Of a stretch of DNA of 45,869 nt, positions 7,875 through 17,146 are shown piece by piece (the stretch's first letter is position 1; every line of letters begins with the position of its first letter). Made by a program: the position numbers and the translations under genes. This stretch comes from Vallitalea maricola (GTDB lineage: Bacteria; Bacillota; Clostridia; Lachnospirales; Vallitaleaceae): NCBI RefSeq assembly GCF_036985595.1, contig NZ_BTPU01000094.1, positions 1-45,869 of the forward strand. The letters run 5' to 3'. Below the pieces are notes generated by a model. That model had not been told where the DNA came from, did no database searches, and saw nothing but the letters and a program-made list of their open reading frames with translations.

Positions 7875-9950
7875 TTATTCATGTTCTTCTTTTTCTTTTA
7901 GAACGCTATAATTACATTCTTCGTTGTTACATTTTAGATATTTGCCCTTTTCAACCATAATAGTTCCACACTTTGGACATATTTCCTTAGTAGGTCTATT
8001 CCAAGTCATAAAATCACATTCTGGGTTATTTTCACACCCATAATATCTTCTGCCCTTTTTAGTCTTTTTAATAAAGATCTCGCCACTACATTCAGGGCAT
8101 GATACACCTTCAACTTTTTCATATAAAGGTTTCGCGTTTCTGCATTCTGGAAAACCAGGACATGCTAAAAACTTACCGTATCTACCAATTTTGATTACCA
8201 TGTTTCTACCACATTTATCACATAGAACATCAGAAACTTCATCCTTTATTTCAATTTTGCCTATTTTTTCTTCAGCGTATTCAATTGTTTCGTAAAAATT
8301 AGGATAAAATTTTCTAAGTACTTCTTTCCATTGTATATTTCCAGTCTCAACTTCATCTAGTTCTTTTTCAAGTGCTGCTGTGAATTTAACATTTACTATA
8401 TCTTCAAAATATTTTTCCATTATCTCGTTGACTATTTCTCCTAGCTCGGTAGGAAAGATATTTTTCTTTTCTTTTGAAACATAGCCTCTTTTTTGAATGG
8501 TAGATATAGTCGGTGCATAGGTACTTGGTCTACCAACACCATTTTCTTCTAATGTCTTTACTAATGATGCTTCTGTATATCTAGGCGCTGGTTGAGTAAA
8601 ATGTTGTTTTTTGCTCAAATCTATTAAATTTAAATTAGAATCTTTATTAATATTCCCAATTTTTTGGTTGTCTTCCTTATCATCTGAGATATTATATACT
8701 TTTAAAAATCCATCGAAGATTAAAACAGAACCGGAAGCATTAAATCTGTAATCTCCTCCATTAATTTTAATTGATTTTGTAGCGTATTTTGCGGGTTTCA
8801 TTCTACTTGCAACAAATCTGTTGTATATCAACTTATATAATCTCAATTGATCCCTAGATAATGATTCTTTTATATCGTCAGGATAAATATCAACATAAGT
8901 TGGTCTTATAGCTTCATGGGCATCTTGAACATTATTCTTTTTATTGCTTGCGATTTTATTATTATTTACATACTCTTCTCCAAAACTACTTGAAATGTAT
9001 TCTTTTACAGCTTTATCTGCATCATCAGATATACGAGTTGAATCAGTACGAAGATAAGTAATAAGTCCTATAGTACCTTTTCCTTTTACATCTATACCTT
9101 CATATAACTGTTGAGCTATTCTCATTGATTTAGAAGTTGTAAAATTAAGTTTCTTAGCAGCTTCTTGTTGAAGAGTACTCGTAATAAACGGTAGAAGTGG
9201 TTTTTTTAGTCTTTCACTTTCTTTAACATCACTTACAATATATTCTTTGTCCTTAAGGTATTCAATTATCTCATCAACCTGCTCTTTAGAAGATATCTTC
9301 ATCTTTTTACTTTTACCATAGAATGTAGCAGTAAATTCGTCTTTTGACTTCTTATCCTGCAACTTGGCATCTAATGACCAATATTCTTCTGGTATAAAGC
9401 TGTTAATTTCTTCTTCCCTATCACAAATCAGTTTTAGAGCAGTTGACTGGACCCTTCCTGCACTGAGTCCTTTTTTTATCTTTTTCCATAGTAGCGGGCT
9501 AATCTTATATCCGACTATTCTGTCGAGTATCCTTCTAGCCTGTTGAGCATCAACCAAATCCATGTTAATTTCTCTAGCCTGTTTTATAGAATTCTTAACT
9601 GCATTTTTTGTTATTTCGTTAAAAGTTATTCTGTAGAATTTTTTGTCTTCTAAATTTAGAGAAAATAACAAATGCCATGAGATTGCTTCACCTTCACGGT
9701 CAGGGTCAGTAGCGAGAAAAACTTTGTTAGCCTTTTTTACTTCTTTTCTAAGATGTTTTAGGAGTTCACCTTTACCTCTTATAGTAATATATTTCGGTTC
9801 AAAATCATTTTCTACATCTACCCCTAACTGACTTTTGGGTAAATCTCTTACATGTCCCATTGAAGCTTCAACTTTATAATTACTACCTAAAAATTTTTTT
9901 ATAGTCTTTGCTTTTGCAGGCGATTCAACTATTACTAAATTCTTTGCCAT
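7875..9950 (-). CDS. topA: DNA topoisomerase I (type IA)
   Basis: Relaxes negative supercoils by single-strand passage. The 691-residue protein starts with the TOPRIM domain (MAKNLVIVESPAKAKTI; acidic triad in TDPDREGEA at about 81-89). The active-site tyrosine is Tyr299 in LITYLRTDS. The C-terminal end carries three four-cysteine zinc fingers: about CDKCGRN...CPGFPEC, CPECSG...CENNPEC and CPKCGT...CNNEEC, as in Bacillus-type enzymes. The ribosome binding site GGAGGG precedes the ATG. dprA lies 12 bases upstream, so the two are probably cotranscribed, a common Firmicutes pairing. Confidence 0.98.
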   Translation of the reverse strand: MAKNLVIVESPAKAKTIKKFLGSNYKVEASMGHVRDLPKSQLGVDVENDFEPKYITIRGKGELLKHLRKEVKKANKVFLATDPDREGEAISWHLLFSLNLEDKKFYRITFNEITKNAVKNSIKQAREINMDLVDAQQARRILDRIVGYKISPLLWKKIKKGLSAGRVQSTALKLICDREEEINSFIPEEYWSLDAKLQDKKSKDEFTATFYGKSKKMKISSKEQVDEIIEYLKDKEYIVSDVKESERLKKPLLPFITSTLQQEAAKKLNFTTSKSMRIAQQLYEGIDVKGKGTIGLITYLRTDSTRISDDADKAVKEYISSSFGEEYVNNNKIASNKKNNVQDAHEAIRPTYVDIYPDDIKESLSRDQLRLYKLIYNRFVASRMKPAKYATKSIKINGGDYRFNASGSVLIFDGFLKVYNISDDKEDNQKIGNINKDSNLNLIDLSKKQHFTQPAPRYTEASLVKTLEENGVGRPSTYAPTISTIQKRGYVSKEKKNIFPTELGEIVNEIMEKYFEDIVNVKFTAALEKELDEVETGNIQWKEVLRKFYPNFYETIEYAEEKIGKIEIKDEVSDVLCDKCGRNMVIKIGRYGKFLACPGFPECRNAKPLYEKVEGVSCPECSGEIFIKKTKKGRRYYGCENNPECDFMTWNRPTKEICPKCGTIMVEKGKYLKCNNEECNYSVLKEKEEHE

Positions 9951-9962
9951 TTTTACCCTCCA

Positions 9963-11060
9963 CTACAATTTTTTAATAAAATATTTGTTTGGCAGTTGTT
10001 TTATTACGCCCTTAAGTTCCAGTTTTGTTAATATCAACCCAAGTTCATCAATTGGTATGTTTGACTTAATATGTATATCGTCAATAAATAAAGGTTCTAA
10101 ACTTAAACAAGAATACACTATTTTTTCAATTTCTGCAAGTCCTAAAGTAATATTTTCTGAATTTTTTTGTTTTTTCTTGGTGAAACTCATAGAAATTTCA
10201 TCTAAAATATCATCAATATTGGTTACCATTTTAGCACCCATTTTTATTAAATTATTAGTACCTTCACTTAGCTTATCTGTTATCCTGCCAGGGATACTAT
10301 AGACATCTTTTCCTTGTTCCAATGCTTGGTCTGCTGTTATTAGAGAACCACTTTTTCCTGCAGCTTCTATAACTAGTACTCCATCACTTATTCCACTAAT
10401 AATTCTATTTCTTAGAGGAAAATTACCTGGTTTTGGAATTTGATTAACTGGAAATTCAGATATTAGAGCTCCTTTATGACTAATGTCATCCATTAATTTA
10501 TAATTTTCCTTAGGATAACATATGTTAACACCTGATCCAAGGACAGCATATGTTCTGCCGCCGCCTTCCAATGCACCTTTATGAGCAGCAGTATCAATGC
10601 CTCTTGCCATCCCGCTTATAATTATAATTCCCATTTTAGCTAATTCTCTTCCAAAAAGTTTTGCAACTTCCCTACCATATTCAGTACACCTTCTAGCACC
10701 GACTACAGCTATGATGGGAGAATCATCTTTTATATCTCCTTTTACATAAATACCATAGGGATAGTCATAAATATTTTTTAAGTTTTCTGGGTACAAATCA
10801 TCATCAATAGAATAAAAATTAATGTTACTCTTTTTTATTCTGTTATAATATTCTATTATCTTATCTTTATTTCTAGACTGGATAATTGCTTTTCTGTCTA
10901 TTTCTCTTAGGCCTTTTACTTCGCAAAGTTCATCAGTCGCTTCCCAAATATACTTTGGTTCATCAAAATAATTTAATAGATATTTTATTTTTTTTAACCC
11001 AATACCTTTTATGTTATTCAACCATAACCAATAGTGCTCCTTTTCCATAATACTCCCCAT
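9963..11060 (-). CDS. dprA: DNA-processing protein DprA (Smf)
   Basis: DprA binds incoming single-stranded DNA during natural transformation and loads RecA; it is also widespread in species not known to be competent. The 365-residue protein has an N-terminal helix-hairpin-helix-like region (LNNIKGIGLKKIKYLL), the extended Rossmann fold with VVGARRCTEYGRE, GMARGIDTAAHKGAL, GSGVNICYP and PLRNRIISG motifs, and a C-terminal winged-helix (DML1-like) domain. Two starts are possible: ATG at 11060 with a distant AAAGGA, or ATG at 11048 (MEKEHYW) with a close GGGGAG. It follows the FemAB-like gene by 18 bases and precedes topA by 12. Confidence 0.96.
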   Translation of the reverse strand: MGSIMEKEHYWLWLNNIKGIGLKKIKYLLNYFDEPKYIWEATDELCEVKGLREIDRKAIIQSRNKDKIIEYYNRIKKSNINFYSIDDDLYPENLKNIYDYPYGIYVKGDIKDDSPIIAVVGARRCTEYGREVAKLFGRELAKMGIIIISGMARGIDTAAHKGALEGGGRTYAVLGSGVNICYPKENYKLMDDISHKGALISEFPVNQIPKPGNFPLRNRIISGISDGVLVIEAAGKSGSLITADQALEQGKDVYSIPGRITDKLSEGTNNLIKMGAKMVTNIDDILDEISMSFTKKKQKNSENITLGLAEIEKIVYSCLSLEPLFIDDIHIKSNIPIDELGLILTKLELKGVIKQLPNKYFIKKL

Positions 11061-11078
11061 ATACGCATCATCCTTTAG

Positions 11079-12308
11079 TTAATTTTTCCTAAGTTTTCTA
11101 ATTAATCTTTTTACTTTTGGCACCCAAAATTCCCACAGATTATAATAAAATTTACTAACCACCAAATCAAATTCGCCTATATATTCAACAAAATCACCAT
11201 TAAATCCCTTTTTAAACCTGTATAAACCATATAGGTGATGGTTTGGGTCAAGATTGCCTGAAATTCCTCTAAAATCATATAATGTACAACCACAATCCAT
11301 AGAATATGATATCATATGCCATTGCAATAAGTAATTAGGCATTAGATTTCTATATAAGTTATCACTTGCTCCATATAGATACCATGCTTTTTTCCCATTT
11401 AATAATACAATTGCTCCAGAAACAATAATTCCATCTGGATTTTTATCAGCCAACTCTGTCATCTCTGGAATTTCTCTTTGAAGTTTATTAATTCTATCTT
11501 CGTTAGGTTTTTTTGAGTTTTCTTCTTTCTCCAAGTCAGTAATAGCTTTATCTAGTGCTTTCTTAACATTATATTTAGCCATGAACAGCTTCATTTTACC
11601 TTGTTTTTCCATAGTATTATACATATCTTTAAAATACTTTAAAGGTCTTGTAATAAAGCCGTCTCTAGCGCCTGTAACTCGCATGATTCTTTCAAATTCT
11701 TTTAGGTCATCTATACTGCCTTCATATATTTCAATACCCTTTTTTTCTGCAAGTCTAATATTGTACCTTGTTTTATGATGAAAACTTTTGAATAATGTAT
11801 CTTTATCCTTATCAACATCTAACTTGAATACAAATCTAGGCTGAATCCCTTCAAAATCAAGATTTGTTCCTTTGTGTGCATAACCCATATTTTTCAATGA
11901 TTCTATGAGCTTAGTGTTGTCAATACCATCTTCTTTTATGTCTCCATCTATAGTTCTTTCCTTATATATTATACATGGGTCAATTTTCACAAAAATCGCC
12001 TTTGTTTTTTTAGCATATTGCTTTAATTCTTTTGTGAATTCTTTAACTAAGTCAATATTTTCATAATCAAGAACATATCCTCTTGGAGCATATAAAATAT
12101 ATCTTGATAATCCAGGTAATTTTCTTCTAAGCAGCATAGCTGATGCTTGCAAATCACCACTGCCATCTTCTAAACCAACTAATTCCTTAGTCCACTCTCC
12201 AATACACTTTAGGTTTCCCCATTCTATAGATTGTAGAGCATGTCCGTTAGGATGTTTTTCATTAAATAAAGTAAATTTTTTTTCATCTATGTGTGTAACA
12301 AATTTCAT
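11079..12308 (-). CDS. FemAB/MurM-family peptidoglycan bridge aminoacyltransferase-like protein
   Basis: A 409-residue protein of the FemABX family, which transfers amino acids from aminoacyl-tRNA to the third residue of lipid II or related precursors. Recognisable segments are the LQSIEWGNLK start, RRKLPGLSRYILYAPRG, a first GNAT-like fold, and the second fold with FHHKTRYNIRLAEKKGI and NPDGIIVSGAIVLLNGKKAWYLYGASD. A lysine/glutamate-rich helical insert (about residues 245-285) fits the coiled-coil arm of FemA/FemX. Its ATG overlaps the racemase-like gene's stop by one base (TAATG), suggesting tight coupling. The amino acid it adds cannot be read from sequence. Family is confident, substrate unknown. 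Confidence 0.88.
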   Translation of the reverse strand: MKFVTHIDEKKFTLFNEKHPNGHALQSIEWGNLKCIGEWTKELVGLEDGSGDLQASAMLLRRKLPGLSRYILYAPRGYVLDYENIDLVKEFTKELKQYAKKTKAIFVKIDPCIIYKERTIDGDIKEDGIDNTKLIESLKNMGYAHKGTNLDFEGIQPRFVFKLDVDKDKDTLFKSFHHKTRYNIRLAEKKGIEIYEGSIDDLKEFERIMRVTGARDGFITRPLKYFKDMYNTMEKQGKMKLFMAKYNVKKALDKAITDLEKEENSKKPNEDRINKLQREIPEMTELADKNPDGIIVSGAIVLLNGKKAWYLYGASDNLYRNLMPNYLLQWHMISYSMDCGCTLYDFRGISGNLDPNHHLYGLYRFKKGFNGDFVEYIGEFDLVVSKFYYNLWEFWVPKVKRLIRKLRKN

Positions 12309-13411
12309 TAACTCTTTACCTCCGAAATGTATGTCGTTTTTATATTCTCTTTTACAAAAATAGGTGAAATCTTTATCTCAACCATAATTTTATCAGGGTC
12401 ATCTATGCCTGTAATATCAACAATAGTATACTGCATATTAGGTCTTCCTAATATTTCTAAAGGTTTTCCTTTATAGAATATTACTGTTTTATTCCTAAAT
12501 AAATATCTATATATTTCTTTTAAATAATATATAATAACTGAACCGAATTTGGAACCTATAGGTTTCTTAATCAATCCCATTCCACAATAAAATCCCATTG
12601 GAACTATTCCTATAGTTTTATCTTGTTTTGATTTATAACTATTACCATAACCTATATGTTCTCCGGCTTTAATACTTTTAGAATATATGATTTTGGCTCT
12701 AATATCAGCAATCTTTTTGAGCCCTATTCTTTTTTTGCTATTACAGGGACCATATAAAGCATTACCTAATCTTACCATATTATAATGAGCTTCTTTATAG
12801 TCTATTGTGTTTTCGCTATTAGATATATGATAAATTAGGTTGCTGTAATGCTGATTAAAGAAAGTTATATATTTATCAAACTTTTCTTTTTGTCCTAATA
12901 CATATGACCTATTATTTTTATATGTTGTTGCAAAATGAGAATATACTCCTTCTAGTATGGCACAAGTAGCTTTTTCACATAGTGACTTAACTTCTTCCAA
13001 TTGGTCATAATCTATACCAAATCTATTCATTCCTGTTTCTACTTTCAAGTGAAACTTGATTGTCTTTTTATTGTTTTCTGTCCAATCTATCAGTTTTTTT
13101 AATTGATTCAATGAACAGATACTCATAGTAATATTATTCTCATAAACTATATCAAACTCTTCAGTGGGTCCCATTAGAAAAATAGATTGCTCTAAACCGT
13201 TTTTTCTAAGTTCAACACCTTCGTCTAATAATCCTACTCCAAAATAATTAACATCACCACTTAATGCTTTTGCAATTTCTACACTTCCATGTCCATAAGC
13301 ATTACCTTTTACAACTGCCATAATCATAGTGTCACTATTTAATTGTTCTTTTATTTTGGATAGATTATAATAAAGGTTATGAAGATTAACTTCCAAATAG
13401 ATATCAGACAA
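12308..13411 (-). CDS. Alanine racemase family PLP enzyme (divergent)
   Basis: Fold-type III PLP racemase of the Alr family, 367 residues. The PLP lysine is Lys35 in AVVKGNAYGHG, and a tyrosine in the GYGNSY motif (Tyr255) corresponds to the second catalytic base. Other family segments are KVETGMNRFG and VRLGNALYGP. Several usually conserved parts are altered: the GY-DG motif reads GFYCGMG, and the usual MDQ of the C-terminal barrel reads MQY. It may be a true but diverged Alr or a racemase with another substrate. The start is TTG at 13411 with GGAGG 7 bases upstream. Its coupling to a FemAB-like transferase suggests a role in wall peptide chemistry. Confidence 0.85.
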   Translation of the reverse strand: MSDIYLEVNLHNLYYNLSKIKEQLNSDTMIMAVVKGNAYGHGSVEIAKALSGDVNYFGVGLLDEGVELRKNGLEQSIFLMGPTEEFDIVYENNITMSICSLNQLKKLIDWTENNKKTIKFHLKVETGMNRFGIDYDQLEEVKSLCEKATCAILEGVYSHFATTYKNNRSYVLGQKEKFDKYITFFNQHYSNLIYHISNSENTIDYKEAHYNMVRLGNALYGPCNSKKRIGLKKIADIRAKIIYSKSIKAGEHIGYGNSYKSKQDKTIGIVPMGFYCGMGLIKKPIGSKFGSVIIYYLKEIYRYLFRNKTVIFYKGKPLEILGRPNMQYTIVDITGIDDPDKIMVEIKISPIFVKENIKTTYISEVKS

Positions 13412-13495
13412 TTGTCTTCCTCCTCAAATCATTCTATTAATTTCCCTAAGTTAACATTATAAACAGTTTATGGAATAATATCAAGTTACTATTTA

Positions 13496-15034
13496 TTAAT
13501 CAAAGTAGTTACGGTCAAGAGATCTATATTGAATTGCTTCTGCTAGATGTTTTTCTTCTATGTCATTTTTACCATCTAAATCCGCTATTGTTCTTGCAAC
13601 TTTTAATATTCTATGATATGCTCTCGCACTCAAATCCAGCTTCTCGAAGGCTAACTTCATCATTTCTCTGGATTCATCACCTAACTGACAGTATTTTTCA
13701 ATCTGAGAAGCACTTAACATTGAGTTAAAATATATCTTGGAATCTTTATATCGTTCTTGCTGAATCTTATGGGCTATCATTACTCGTTTCTTAATATCCT
13801 TAGAAGTTTCCATTTTCTTCTTATCATTAAGTTCATTGTAATTAACATTATTGGCCTCTACGTGCAAATCTATTCTATCAAGTAGTGGTCCGGATATTTT
13901 ATTAAGATACCTTTTTATTTGTAATGGAGTACAGCTGCATTTTTCTCTGTCGGGATAATATCCGCATGGACAAGGATTAAGAGAAGCTACAAGCATAAAA
14001 TTAGCTGGGTATGTAATTGTTGCATTCACCCTAGATATTGTTACCTTACCATCTTCTAGAGGTTGTCTCATTACTTCTAATACATTTTTGCTAAACTCAG
14101 GCATCTCATCTAGGAATAATACCCCATTATGAGATAAGCTTATTTCTCCCGGTCTTGGAATTCTTCCTCCACCTGTTAACGCTGAGTTTGATACTGTATG
14201 GTGGGGAGCCCTAAATGGTCTCTTAGTGACTAGAGCCTGATCTTTTCTTAACAATCCAGCTACACTATATATCTTAGTTATTTCTATACTCTCTTCAAAA
14301 GTCAGATCTGGCAATATGGTAGGTAATCTCTTTGCCATCATAGTTTTACCTGAACCAGGAGGACCTATCATTAAAACGTTATGAGCTCCTGCCGCCGCTA
14401 TTTCTAATGCTCTTCTAACGTTTTCTTGACCTTTTATATCGCTAAAATCAATTATATTTTCTTCATTATCCCATGATTCATGGAACAACTTTTCTATATC
14501 AATTTGCTTTGGTTCTATTTTAATATTGTTATTTAATAACCTGACAACTTCAGACAAGTTACTAACACCGATAATATCAATACCTTCTACCACTGCACCT
14601 TCATCAACGTTATCTATAGGAATGATACATCTTCCAAAACCATTCTTATATGCACTATAGACAATTGGCAGTATACCATTTACTTTTTGAACTTCTCCAT
14701 TAAGAGATAATTCCCCAATAATTAAGGTTTTATCCAATGATTTGGTATCTATTAACTCCATACATGATAATATGCCAATAGCTATTGGTAAATCAAATGC
14801 AGGTCCTTCCTTTCTTATATCAGCTGGAGCTAAATTTACTGTTATTCGCTTACAGGGAAATTGAAATCCTGAATTGTTAATAGATGTTCTTACTCTTTCT
14901 ATAGATTCTTTAACGGCAGAGTCTGGTAATCCAACCAAATCAAGCCTAGGAAAACCGCTTGATATATCTACCTCCACCCCAATCATGTATCCGTCAATGC
15001 CCATTAACGCAGCACTATAAACTCTATTAAACAT
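13496..15034 (-). CDS. comM: YifB/ComM-family Mg-chelatase-like AAA+ ATPase
   Basis: A 512-residue ComM homologue. ComM hexamers act as a branch-migration helicase that helps integrate transforming DNA. Domains are an N-terminal Lon-protease-like fold (RVYSAALMGIDGYMIGVEVDI...), the Mg-chelatase AAA+ core with Walker A MIGPPGSGKTMMAKRL, GVLFLDEMPEF as Walker B, and a zinc-like CPCGYYPDREKCSCTP insert, then a C-terminal lid. The open frame extends to a TTG at 15091, but the ATG at 15034 has GGGGG 5 bases upstream and gives the usual MFNRVYSAAL start. It heads the comM-alr-femAB-dprA-topA gene run; with dprA it hints at DNA-uptake functions. Confidence 0.93.
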   Translation of the reverse strand: MFNRVYSAALMGIDGYMIGVEVDISSGFPRLDLVGLPDSAVKESIERVRTSINNSGFQFPCKRITVNLAPADIRKEGPAFDLPIAIGILSCMELIDTKSLDKTLIIGELSLNGEVQKVNGILPIVYSAYKNGFGRCIIPIDNVDEGAVVEGIDIIGVSNLSEVVRLLNNNIKIEPKQIDIEKLFHESWDNEENIIDFSDIKGQENVRRALEIAAAGAHNVLMIGPPGSGKTMMAKRLPTILPDLTFEESIEITKIYSVAGLLRKDQALVTKRPFRAPHHTVSNSALTGGGRIPRPGEISLSHNGVLFLDEMPEFSKNVLEVMRQPLEDGKVTISRVNATITYPANFMLVASLNPCPCGYYPDREKCSCTPLQIKRYLNKISGPLLDRIDLHVEANNVNYNELNDKKKMETSKDIKKRVMIAHKIQQERYKDSKIYFNSMLSASQIEKYCQLGDESREMMKLAFEKLDLSARAYHRILKVARTIADLDGKNDIEEKHLAEAIQYRSLDRNYFD

Positions 15035-15512
15035 GTTGTCCCCCTTGTCATATGTATATTTGGTTATGCAATAAAATGAAATGTTAAACAATTAAGAATT
15101 TATTATGTTCAACTTATTAAAGCATTAACCTTATTAGTAATTTTAAGTATATAAACAATCTATATCATTATATCATAAAATAATCATATTATTAATAACA
15201 AATTAATATTTCAATTAAATATGGCCAAAAACTAAGTACTAAAACACTCTATTTTTTTAATTTGTCACTTATACTAGGTGAACTATAAAAATTACTAAAC
15301 TAAAACTAGTTCTCTATTAATATAGAAGAAACTAGTTCAAACCTTTCCATTTTGAAATTATTAATTATGAATAATAAATTATTATATTCAGCATATTAAT
15401 AATATTATACGTTTAATGAATAATTGTCAAGTTATTATTACGTTTAATGTATTAGAATTATTGATAATTATTCTATAAAATATAATTATATTGATTAAAG
15501 GAGTATTTTAAT
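15035..15512. other. 478-base AT-rich spacer between divergent comM and HTH gene
   Basis: No gene is visible here. It must hold both divergent promoters. Visible structure: two copies of AACTAGTT near 15304-15336 flanking a purine-rich loop; the direct repeat ACGTTTAATG at 15409-15418 and 15440-15449, 31 bases apart (three helical turns); and TGAATAATA with its near-inverse at about 15368-15390. The direct repeats lie 64-104 bases before the HTH gene and are candidate operator half-sites for it. No good -35/-10 pair stands out. Confidence 0.45.
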
Positions 15513-15806
15513 ATGAATATTGGTTATAGAATTAAACAACTACGTAAAAGTAAAAGCATGACGGGGAATCAATTGGCTGAGATTACAGGTATTTCACAAT
15601 CAATAATTTCTAGGTATGAAAGAAATAATATTGAACCACCTATATCATCATTGAAAATTATATGTGATGCATTTGGAATTTCATTATCTGATTTTTTTAT
15701 AACAGATAAAAATCCAATAGTGCTACAAGATTTGCTTAATTGTGCTATGGAGCTATCTCCTGAAAAACTGGAAACACTTATACAGGTTGCTAAATATATG
15801 AAATAA
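15513..15806 (+). CDS. Small XRE/SinR-like helix-turn-helix regulator
   Basis: A 97-residue regulator with an N-terminal Cro/CI-type HTH (residues about 1-57): RIKQLRKSKSMTGNQLAEIT followed by GISQSIISRYERNNIEPP, where SQSIISRYE is the recognition helix. The C-terminal tail (ELSPEKLETLIQVAKYMK) is helical, as in short SinR-like proteins that dimerise. AAAGGAG lies 9 bases upstream of the ATG. It is one of the few plus-strand genes and stands alone, so autoregulation through the nearby direct repeats is possible. Target genes cannot be inferred; a sporulation/biofilm role by analogy to SinR would be speculation. Confidence 0.9.
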   Translation: MNIGYRIKQLRKSKSMTGNQLAEITGISQSIISRYERNNIEPPISSLKIICDAFGISLSDFFITDKNPIVLQDLLNCAMELSPEKLETLIQVAKYMK

Positions 15807-15995
15807 TATATTATAAATTATAAAAATACTCTAATCAAACTTTGAGTCCACCTTAAAATACGTCGAAATTAAGCCCTTAAAGATTCAAGGGTATATATGA
15901 TATACCTCCAATGGCAAAAATCCATTTAAAGCTAAAATATGCAATTATAGGAAGATAATCATTATTATATCATTGCTAATAAAATCCAAAAATAA

Positions 15996-16409
15996 CTATT
16001 CTTTTAATTTATAAGCTTTTCCAACACTTCCACCTAACTTATCCCACAGATAATTATGTTCATCTACTGCACAGGAAAAATCTTCATTCTTCCAGTTATA
16101 TAATATGGTCAAAAGTCTTTTTTTGTCAGGATACTCTGAAACTAGAACTTCAGTAATCAAGTAATCAACTCTTTCTTCAGTGATTTCAATCTCACCCCAT
16201 ATTTCATCAGCAACAATTTTAGTGTTTGCCATCATGTGCATTTCATTCCATACTTCTTTTTCATCTCTAACATATACTTTAGTTAGTTCTGTCGTTTGAA
16301 TGAGTTCTTGATACTTGGTATCATCAATCTGTTTAATTTTGTTTGAGCATCCAGTTATAGATATAATAATTAATATTAATATTAACATAAACATCCTATT
16401 CATTTTCAA
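15996..16409 (-). CDS. Putative lipoprotein with DUF6241-like domain
   Basis: A small secreted lipoprotein: a hydrophobic signal (MFMLILILIIISITGC) with a lipobox ending at a cysteine near residue 21, then about 117 extracytoplasmic residues. The mature part (NEMHMMANTKIVADEIWGE, then RVDYLITEVL, LTILYNWKNEDFSCAVDEHN, LGGSVGKAYKL) resembles DUF6241 as I remember it; function unknown. The frame opens with a GTG at 16418, but GAGGTG lies exactly 6 bases before a TTG at 16409, the better start. Lgt, encoded at 36874-37731, would lipidate it. It lies alone between the HTH gene and nrdR. Confidence 0.72.
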   Translation of the reverse strand: MKMNRMFMLILILIIISITGCSNKIKQIDDTKYQELIQTTELTKVYVRDEKEVWNEMHMMANTKIVADEIWGEIEITEERVDYLITEVLVSEYPDKKRLLTILYNWKNEDFSCAVDEHNYLWDKLGGSVGKAYKLKE

Positions 16410-16545
16410 GTCTGTCACCTCTAGCTAGTTGAATGTTTTTACATGGTATAATAAGAATAAGTTACCCTTTTATACTATCTTCTCCAATCTGAATTAGGAT
16501 TATTATATTCATACTAAACTAACAAGTGTTATATTATTCCATACA

Positions 16546-16573
16546 CGAAAAGAGGCTTCCCACTGGGAAACCT
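16546..16573 (-). terminator. Terminator of the sporulation/nrdR operon
   Basis: On the minus strand GGTTTCCC, an AGT loop and GGGAAGCC form a short strong stem (16554-16572) followed by TCTTTTC. The stem begins within the nrdR stop codon. Confidence 0.8.
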
Positions 16574-17027
16574 ACTTATCATTCAATATTTTTTTCAGTT
16601 CATCCATAAAAGTATTAATATCCTTGAATTCACGATATATAGATGCAAACCTAACATATGCTACTTCATCTATGGTCTTAAGTTTTTCCATTACCTTTTC
16701 ACCAATATCTTTACTTTTGATTTCTTTTTTTAATGAATTATACAAACTGTTCTCTATTTCGTCTACTAATCCTTCAATTTCACTCATTGATACAGAACGT
16801 TTATGACAAGATCTAACAACACCATTCATTAACTTATTTCGATTATACGGTTCTCTTGTCTTATCTTTTTTAATAATGACTAAAGGTATTGTTTCTATCT
16901 TCTCATAAGTAGTAAACCGTTTGCCGCATGCTTCACATTGTCTTCTTCTACGTATTAAATTGTTTTCGTCTGATGGTCTTGAGTCAACTACTTTAGTATT
17001 ATCCTCATTGCAAAAAGGACATCTCAT
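16572..17027 (-). CDS. nrdR: Transcriptional repressor NrdR of ribonucleotide reductase genes
   Basis: NrdR senses ATP/dATP and represses ribonucleotide reductase operons. The 151-residue protein has the N-terminal zinc ribbon (Cys3, Cys6, Cys31, Cys34; RCPFCNEDNTKVVDSRPSDE and RRRRQCEACGKRFTTYE) followed by the ATP-cone domain (VIIKKDKTREPYNRNKLMNG...). It is the last gene of the sigE-sigG-ylmC-nrdR run, a common Clostridia order, with a terminator right at its end. No NrdR box was spotted in the window, consistent with its targets lying elsewhere. Confidence 0.97.
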   Translation of the reverse strand: MRCPFCNEDNTKVVDSRPSDENNLIRRRRQCEACGKRFTTYEKIETIPLVIIKKDKTREPYNRNKLMNGVVRSCHKRSVSMSEIEGLVDEIENSLYNSLKKEIKSKDIGEKVMEKLKTIDEVAYVRFASIYREFKDINTFMDELKKILNDK

Positions 17028-17146
17028 AAGTTATTCTCCCTACTTTCCGCTTATAGCCACTATTTTAGTCATATTATAAGTTATAAGCAGAAAAAGGTCA
17101 ACCTTTGATTTTAAATACTTATAATTATTTAAAATAATTTTAATTA

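Noticed and set aside
15874..15906. Small inverted repeats CCCTT/AAGGG and GGTATAT/ATATACC after the HTH gene
   Set aside because: Too short and without a T-run to call a terminator; near chance level for this AT content.
17049..17088. GCTTATA/TATAAGC repeat upstream of nrdR as an NrdR box
   Set aside because: Seven-base arms with a 26-base gap do not resemble the paired 16-bp NrdR boxes.
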